From Aralia elata (lineage: Eukaryota; Streptophyta; Magnoliopsida; Apiales; Araliaceae), in contig CM068377.1 in NCBI GenBank assembly GCA_034770075.1, positions 73,731,358 to 73,795,357 on the forward strand: 64,000 nucleotides of DNA, given 5' to 3'. A program made the position numbers and the translations under genes. Within the stretch, counting starts at the first letter, position 1. Every line of letters begins with the position of its first letter. Below are positions 58,136-64,000 of the stretch, in pieces. The notes beneath the pieces were generated by a model that ran no database searches, was not told the DNA's origin, and saw nothing but the letters and a program-made list of their open reading frames with translations.

Positions 58136-58883
58136 TTCAGATATAGAGTTTTGGGCCCTTTTAAACTGCGAACGGGTTTGAGGAGCAATCCTACAGAAAC
58201 CAAGGTTCGAAGTTTAGTTGTGGGGAATAAAAATGCGGATGAATGCTAAAGCTGTAACTTCTGTGTTTTTGGGTTTTTTAATCTTTCCTTGTAAAACAGA
58301 AAGTTAGTAGTCCTCAAATGCAATGGCAAATGCTAAACATGGCTTTATTAAGCTCCCCAGTTGTTCCCTGTAAAACATAGCGGTTAGTAATTTCTCTCAA
58401 AAAGGGAGGCATATATGAATGAGATCATGATATTTACGCGTGAATGCAAAAAGGCATGAAGAGACTTTTCCTGCGCAGGGTTAATCTGAGGCTGACCTAT
58501 CCTAGGGTTACTCTCACGGGCTTTTTGGCATGAAAGTCCCCAAATCTTCGCAATCTACTCGTCTGAGCCCTTTCGATTGGAGCGGATTTGGGTGGTGCGT
58601 TTCCTGAGCCATCTCCTGGGAGCAGCCCCTTCGAGTCCAGTAATAAGCAACCGACGGGTTCGCCTCAGGAGGAGGTACTCTCTCAACATACATTCACATT
58701 CATCGCCCTCACTGTATGCAAAGAAAAAGTAAAGCAATTCCATTCAATCATTCATTTATTGGGAAAAAACACACATTCATACAGCAAAAGTAAAAAATCA
58801 AAATATCGCACGCACACACATTTTATGAATTTTAAAAGGATAAGATAGCATCAAGATATGAACGCGGCTTAAGCCCTCTAATG
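58136..58883 (-). other. Leader of D between PBS and gag
   Basis: About 750 bases, non-coding, conserved in part with the E leader. A poly-purine/CA-rich patch lies near 58780-58830. Confidence 0.6.
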
Positions 58884-58901
58884 TTCCCCAGCGGAGTCGC
58901 C
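58884..58901 (-). other. Primer binding site of D
   Basis: The minus strand reads TGGCGACTCCGCTGGGGA two bases after the 5' LTR. The sequence type is that of Ogre/Tat elements primed by an arginine tRNA; the exact isoacceptor is not determined here. Confidence 0.8.
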
Positions 58902-58903
58902 AG

Positions 58904-60975
58904 CTGTCGACGCCGGGTTTTTTCTTCGTGTGTCCTTTTTAGTCTTTTCTAATTTTAGCCTCTTGATTAAATGATTTTTTTGGAAAAGGTCGGCATCATT
59001 GTCGACGGGATTTTGAAAGATTGTTTTTTATGATGAGCCAATTAACCAGAGTCGCCAGTTGGTATATTTGAAATGGATGTACCAACTCATCCGAGTTTTC
59101 GTTTTTTTATAAATCGCTGGCTCATATGTGACTCCGAATTAATTGGTCTGCGAATCGAGATTCATAGAGTTCGGGGGCTTGCTTAAATGAGGGGAAGGTG
59201 TTAGGCACCCCTCGACTTCCGTGAAGCACGGTTACCGCAATCTTGATACTTTCCTATCCTTTGATTCATGAAATGTGTATACGTGCGAGTATGTGTGTGT
59301 GTGTACCTACATGAATGTTGTGGTGAGTTTGTATGAAAGAATCATTTGGATTTTTAGGGGAAGTCGTGCTTTAATTTGGGAACGCTTCGGAATGTCTTTT
59401 CGGCATACACGAGAAAGCTTTATGAAAAAGGTTTGATTTTAATTGTCAAAACTAGGAGATTTCCATTAGGTGACGTTTTGGCAAAAATAGGAGTTTATTA
59501 AACCTTTAGCCAAAATAGGAATCGAGATTTGTACGTTGCTTTCATAAATGATAGGCAATTTCTAGGATCCCTTTCACCCTATATATCAAGGTTTAATTAA
59601 AACGTTTAGTTCTTTTATAAAAAACCATTTTTTCTTGACATTTGAAAATAACTTCTCTTTAGCTTTCTCGTAGAATAGGAATCGACTTTCGTTAGCATTT
59701 CCAATTTTTAGCCTCGTGATGCTAATATCCTACTTTGATTGATTTTAGAAAAATCTTTATCGTTTAATCCTTTGAAATCATTTTGGTGTCACGAATTCTA
59801 ATCAAGCATAAACACGCGTCGGGGCTATTCACGGGCATGTGAGCCATCAAAATATCCCCGAACGCCAACAATCATATATTTCACTACTACGGGGCCTTAA
59901 ACCCGATTCTCGCCTTGGCGTCGTTTTAAGGCCCGACGATTACATGTTACAAAAACGAGCACCTTGAATCTATTACATACATCAAAACGTCCATTATCGG
60001 ATTTGGACCACGGGGTCGCGTTCCTAGGCTCACACCCGATATTGCTATATACCCACAAAATGAATATTACAAGACTAACCAACACGGATTTGCCTAATAC
60101 ACCATGATATCCGAAAATAATAATGTAAATAAATTACGCCCAATAAATCATCATAAACAAGCTAGAAATTTCACCACTTGGATATCCTCGGGTTATTAGG
60201 AAGAATTTTGTTCCGATGGAACCCTCACTAATAATCCCTAATCCATGATTATTCAACAAGATATATGAAAGTTACATCTAATTTACCCAATCAATATGAT
60301 ATGAATTGCTAGAACAAATAGAAATTTCACCTTGCAATTGATCTCAAATGGAGGTGAACTTGTGTATTTGAATAGGATAAGGAGTGTATTTGATACAATC
60401 AAAATCAAAAGAATAAAATTCCTCTCTTTTTCTCTCTTCCCCTCCTATTTTTGTTGCAAAATTGGCTATTCTTTCCTCTATTTTCGTGCTAGGCTGCTGC
60501 TGAAACCCCTCTTCTTCCAAAAAACCTTCAACTCTCCAACTCCCTGTATGCTGCACGAAACTGGGCTGAAATAGGCTGGCTGGCCGCCTGCCCTCCACTC
60601 ACCCCGATTTCGAGTTCCGTGTTTCGGGCTCCGTGTTTTCAAAAGGCGCACTATTTGGCCGCAGATCAATCCGCGGCTGGACGGTTTGACTTTCTCGTTT
60701 TTTGTGCCACGTCTCGATTTTCGTGTTGTAACGACGGTTTTCGCTGGCAGGCTCGTATTTGGCAGTCCGGGAATTTCCGGGAGGCGTGCCACCTCATTCG
60801 GGGATGCCTGCTTCGGAGGGCCTTATTGTCACGTCAGCTTTGGTCGCCAAACATTGCGGTGGTGTTGGACGTTCGCACTTGTGCCCATTTCCCTCGTTCC
60901 CGCAAGCCGGTTCAATTGATGATTTTGCCCTCCTGTCATGGTTAGTACAGGGAACGCAAAAATTGGGTGTCTACA
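58904..60975 (-). repeat. 5' LTR of D (right)
   Basis: This is 2072 bp, partner of 32168-34243. The hairpin lies at 59892-59934 and the half-palindrome at 60656-60676. Confidence 0.93.
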
Positions 60976-60980
60976 CCCAC
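60976..60980. repeat. Target site duplication of D, right (CCCAC)
   Basis: Repeat of 32163-32167; F2 resumes here. Confidence 0.95.
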
Positions 60981-61189
60981 CATATAGCTGCATGACCGAA
61001 AAAATCTTGAACTGCAAGTTTCAACTTCCTCCGCTCGAAATAGCCATGATAGTCAAACTCTCACTCCATATTTTTCTCCCATCTCAAATAAGCATCTAGA
61101 TCATTCCTGCCTTGGAAAGAAGTCCTTCGAGACCCATAATTACTTTCACAATTATAACCATACATATTTACTACAAAACAAAGGTTAGT
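60981..61189 (-). pseudogene. gag fragment of F2, part right of element D
   Basis: It is homologous to 9281-9478. It holds the start of the F gag fragment (ATG at 61165 on the minus strand) and the residues of RNDLDAYLR and FDYHGYFERRK. It continues at 32167 leftwards. Confidence 0.65.
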
Positions 61190-63396
61190 TGTAACGAATG
61201 TGATTTTCATAGTTAATTAAAATATTTATTTAAATAAAATTTAATGGAAATTATTATGGAATAATTTATTTGAGTAAAATTATGTTAATTGTTATTTGAG
61301 TGATGATTTGATGTTTATTCAAATTTAATTTAATAATTAAATTAGATGATTAATGATTTACTTGAATAGAATTAATTATTTGAATAGAAGAATTTAATGA
61401 ATAAAGTTGTAGTTGGCTAAATAAAATTATAATTTAATTGAATTTATTAATTAATAAGTTTAATTAAATTAAATGTGACAATTGGACTATATTATAAAAT
61501 AACTATTAAAATAAAGGGAAATGAGTTTTGGGTGCAAGCCAAACAAGGCCTTATGACCTTTTGAATTTGTTAACTGGTGGTGATAACTGACTAGCTAGTT
61601 AAATTTTACGTTAAGAAAATAAAGGCCATATCAGTTTATTTTTACGTTGTTTTGAAAAAGATCAATGTTCACTTTGAGTTCACTTTGAAAGAAACTTGGA
61701 GATAAAGTTGAGAAAAATTGAGAGTGTGTGTGTGTTCTCTGTAATCTAGAAATTGGAGGAGAGTTGTCAAGCAACCAAACACCTATTCTAAGTCCAAAGA
61801 AGAATTAAAGGTAATAAACTAATTCTAAAGTTTTAGTTTATATTTCTTGAAGTGGATTCTCTGTGAAAATTCTTGATGAACTAAAGTATTAGGATTTGAT
61901 TATATGTTGATTATAAATATCTATAAGTATGTATAATGTGTTATATAGCCTCTGTGAATGGTTTTTCGCAATTAAAATTTGTGTATAAGCATGAAATAGA
62001 AATAATTAGACTTTTTGGTTTCACAGTGTTCTTATGGTCTGTTTGAAGTGCAAAATTGGGTGTCAATCCATGCATAAAACTGTAAATTGATGGTGTATTA
62101 TTGTAATCCACTGAGAAACGAAAACAGTGCAACTTGAACGGATTAAAATGGTTTAGAAACTAATTTGTGGTATTTGATTTCCCTAATATGTCAAAAATAT
62201 GAAATAAAACATGAATTGTGATATTTGAATTCTTAATTTGGTTACTTGAAGATTCTGAGATGTTGAGATGATTCTATAAATGTTTAAGTTTTGTGTTTGT
62301 TAAGTTCATAGCGTCTGTGATTAGCTAAATGAGATTTTAAGTGTTGAATGTATGAAATTTGGGAAGAAACAAAGTCTGTTCGCGACCTGCAGATTCTGAG
62401 TCTGCACACCAGCGCGGCTGTGCTGATGCCAAGTATAAAAGCAGTGCCGCTGCACTGTTACTAGAAATCCGATTCTTCAGTCGGTCGCGGCCGCGCTTGA
62501 AACAAGAGTAAAAGCAGCGCCGCCGCGCTGCTACCTGCTCAGACCCAGTAATGAGTATTTATGTGTATTGTTCTAGGAATGTTAATGTAACCTTATTATA
62601 TGAATGTAGCAGAGTAAAATACATGTTATAAGACTTAATAGCTCAATGTAATTGCACAGATGATGATTATAAGTTATAAGTTACAAAAGTTTGTAACTCG
62701 ATGTCCGTAAGGATTGGAGATGTCATTTATATGCCATGTCCTGTGTTATATGTTAATAGAGAGTTCTGAGTCGTACTATGTGGTTATTTAAGAAGTTCAG
62801 ATTATGAACTAAGTTGCTAAGTTGTACTAAAGTGGAAAGTAAAATCGTTAATCATAGTTGTAATGAAACTAATTTATCTTGTGATCCTAATGGTATGTAA
62901 GACATTTGGTGAACGTAAGTTGTGATTGTGTAGATTACGCACGAGGCAAGTTTCTGAACTTCACTCTTTTATTGTGCAAGTTCCTTATCTTTAACTTGTT
63001 TATTATTGCTCAAGTTTCTTAATTAAGCTTTCTAATTCTTCCGAAAGCGTTACTTCGATATACGATGTCTATTCAATTATGAATCCTTATGATCCTATCA
63101 CTCGTTGAATCATGATTTGCTTATGTACTATTGTACAAGATTATATTGTTGTATCAAACTCTTTAGTGGCTAGTGAACCCTTATTTATTCGACTAGTCCG
63201 TAGTTGATGAGCATTCTAAATGCTAGAATTTCTATTGAAGCTAATCCAAACTAAACTTCCTTTGGTACAGACTCTAATGTCAAAGTTGAGATGAACAACC
63301 CTAATATAGGGGATTATACTACGAAATAGCGTTAAAATGTTTGTGCACAATACATTGTACGAAGGGCTGATCCCCTGAGTACGAGATAGATGGTCC
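61190..63396 (+). repeat. 5' LTR of C' (second copy of C), 3'-truncated
   Basis: It is nearly identical to 9479-11694. It ends within GATGGTCCA and continues directly with ORF1 sequence, so the last 580 bases of the LTR, the PBS and most of ORF1 are deleted. The GC-rich island is at about 62390-62540. Confidence 0.9.
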
Positions 63397-63502
63397 AGTG
63401 CAGTTCGAGGATTTACCATGGTACATGATGGATCGCAGGACGATGATGCGTATCATGGAGCAAGAGCGCAAGGAAGCTGGTCGACGTGGAATGTCCTTAT
63501 AA
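63397..63502 (+). pseudogene. ORF1 of C', C-terminal remnant
   Basis: Only the last 35 codons remain (FEDLPWYMMDRRTM to the final TAA), joined to LTR sequence. Confidence 0.8.
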
Positions 63503-63752
63503 GTCGCGAGTAGCAGCAATAATAAGTTAATAACTAAGAGAGTTAATATGATGTAAATCCCAACTTTTGAAATAAATAATCGGATATGATGATGTAATCC
63601 TGGAATTTTATTATTTTGGGATAGATGATGTAAATAACTATGATGCTATCTATGTTATGTTCACAGCAGTGAATGAATAAAATACAAGAGTTTCTTGAAA
63701 GTGTTATGTGTTATCTGAAAGTGTTTAAGTTAAGTCTTAAATGTTTGAGTAA

Positions 63753-64000
63753 ATGAATAGTAATCTAATGGCGACTACTTTAAATAGAAAGATGCCGCCA
63801 AGAAGAAGACAAACTCGTCAGCAAACTCCTGAGGGGTCTACGAACAATAACGAAGCTGAGGTTAACCTGATGCAGCAGTTGGTGAATTTGTTGATGGGAG
63901 CGTTTGCGACCCAACCCCAAGCTCAGGCCACGACCTTCAAAGACTTCAAGGCTGTTAGACCTCCGAAATATCAAGGTTCTATGAATCCAATAGAAGCTCA
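63753..64000 (+). CDS. gag of C', N-terminal part, cut by the window end
   Basis: It is homologous to 13447-13694, open to the window edge: basic start (PPRRRQTRQQTPEG) and DFKAVRPPKYQG. It lacks the expected LTR/PBS context because of the upstream deletion, so it is unlikely to be expressed normally. Confidence 0.8.
   Translation, partial: MNSNLMATTLNRKMPPRRRQTRQQTPEGSTNNNEAEVNLMQQLVNLLMGAFATQPQAQATTFKDFKAVRPPKYQGSMNPIEA

Larger units (their letters stand above)
32168..60975 (-). mobile_element. D: Ogre/Tat-lineage Ty3/gypsy retrotransposon, minus orientation
   Basis: The element has LTRs of 2072-2076 bp bounded by TG...CA, a perfect 5-bp target duplication, a PBS inside the right LTR and a PPT inside the left LTR, so it reads right to left. 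Order of parts: 5' LTR, PBS, leader, gag, protease, G-patch, intron, RT, RNase H, second RNase H, integrase, antisense gene cassette, 140-bp minisatellite, PPT, 3' LTR. A second RNase H, a PR-RT intron, the arginine-type PBS and giant size are hallmarks of the Ogre/Tat lineage. Length is 28.8 kb, or about 17.6 kb without nested element E. Confidence 0.92.
22840..64000 (+). repeat. Segmental duplication, copy 2 (interrupted by D/E)
   Basis: This is the second copy of the A-F-C block. It is split at 32167/60976 by the 28.8-kb element D and has a deletion of about 1.4 kb at 63396 relative to copy 1. The duplicated part runs off the right end of the window, so its full length is unknown. The simplest reading is a tandem duplication with a unit near 22.84 kb. 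Confidence 0.85.

Overview
The window is almost pure plant retrotransposon DNA. Several things point to an angiosperm nuclear genome, most likely a eudicot: chromovirus-type Ty3/gypsy elements with an initiator-Met-tRNA primer site, an Ogre/Tat-type giant Ty3/gypsy element with an arginine-tRNA-like primer site and a PR-RT intron, MITEs, and a captured plant mobile domain (PMD) gene. I see no tRNA, rRNA or intact host housekeeping gene. The species cannot be named from the sequence.

Layout. (1) 1-6419 is chromovirus element A: gag C-terminus, pol and 3' LTR, with its 5' part outside the window. (2) 6420-9478 is F1, a minus-strand non-autonomous gypsy relic holding a gag fragment, a charged ORF and a broken RT-derived ORF. 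(3) 9479-13937 is chromovirus C: 5' LTR, PBS, a coiled-coil ORF upstream of gag, and gag. It is cut at 13938 by a partial Ogre-type LTR (to about 14675). (4) About 14676-18172 is AT-rich and holds two MITEs, an ATTCGGTTA-rich repeat and an unclassified LTR-like stretch. (5) 18173-29259 is chromovirus B, with both LTRs and a decayed ORF1-gag-pol. (6) 29260-32167 plus 60981-61189 is F2, a second copy of F whose 652-codon RT-derived ORF is still open. (7) 32168-60975 is D, an Ogre/Tat element in minus orientation, inserted into F2 with a CCCAC target duplication. (8) 46352-57559 is E, a related non-autonomous Ogre-like element in plus orientation, inserted into the gag gene of D with an AGCTG target duplication. 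(9) 61190-64000 is C', the second copy of C, with a deletion joining LTR to ORF1.

History. Segments 1-13694 and 22840-64000 (minus D) are two copies of one block, A/B-F-C, offset by about 22.84 kb, so a large tandem or segmental duplication took place. Copy 1 preserves the empty site of D, so D came after the duplication, and E came after D.

The most interesting system is in D. Between pol and the 3' LTR, antisense to gag-pol, lies a two-gene cassette. The first gene encodes a PMD protein, with two coding introns and a probable 5'-UTR intron. The second encodes a DUF7745-like protein with a coiled-coil extension behind one stop. Beside the cassette is a 140-bp minisatellite that E also carries in the same relative orientation, and E retains a scrap of the second gene's start. 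Other points of note are the still-open RT-derived ORF with internal peptide repeats in F2, a coiled-coil ORF upstream of gag in the chromoviruses, and a 26-bp templated patch in pol of B.
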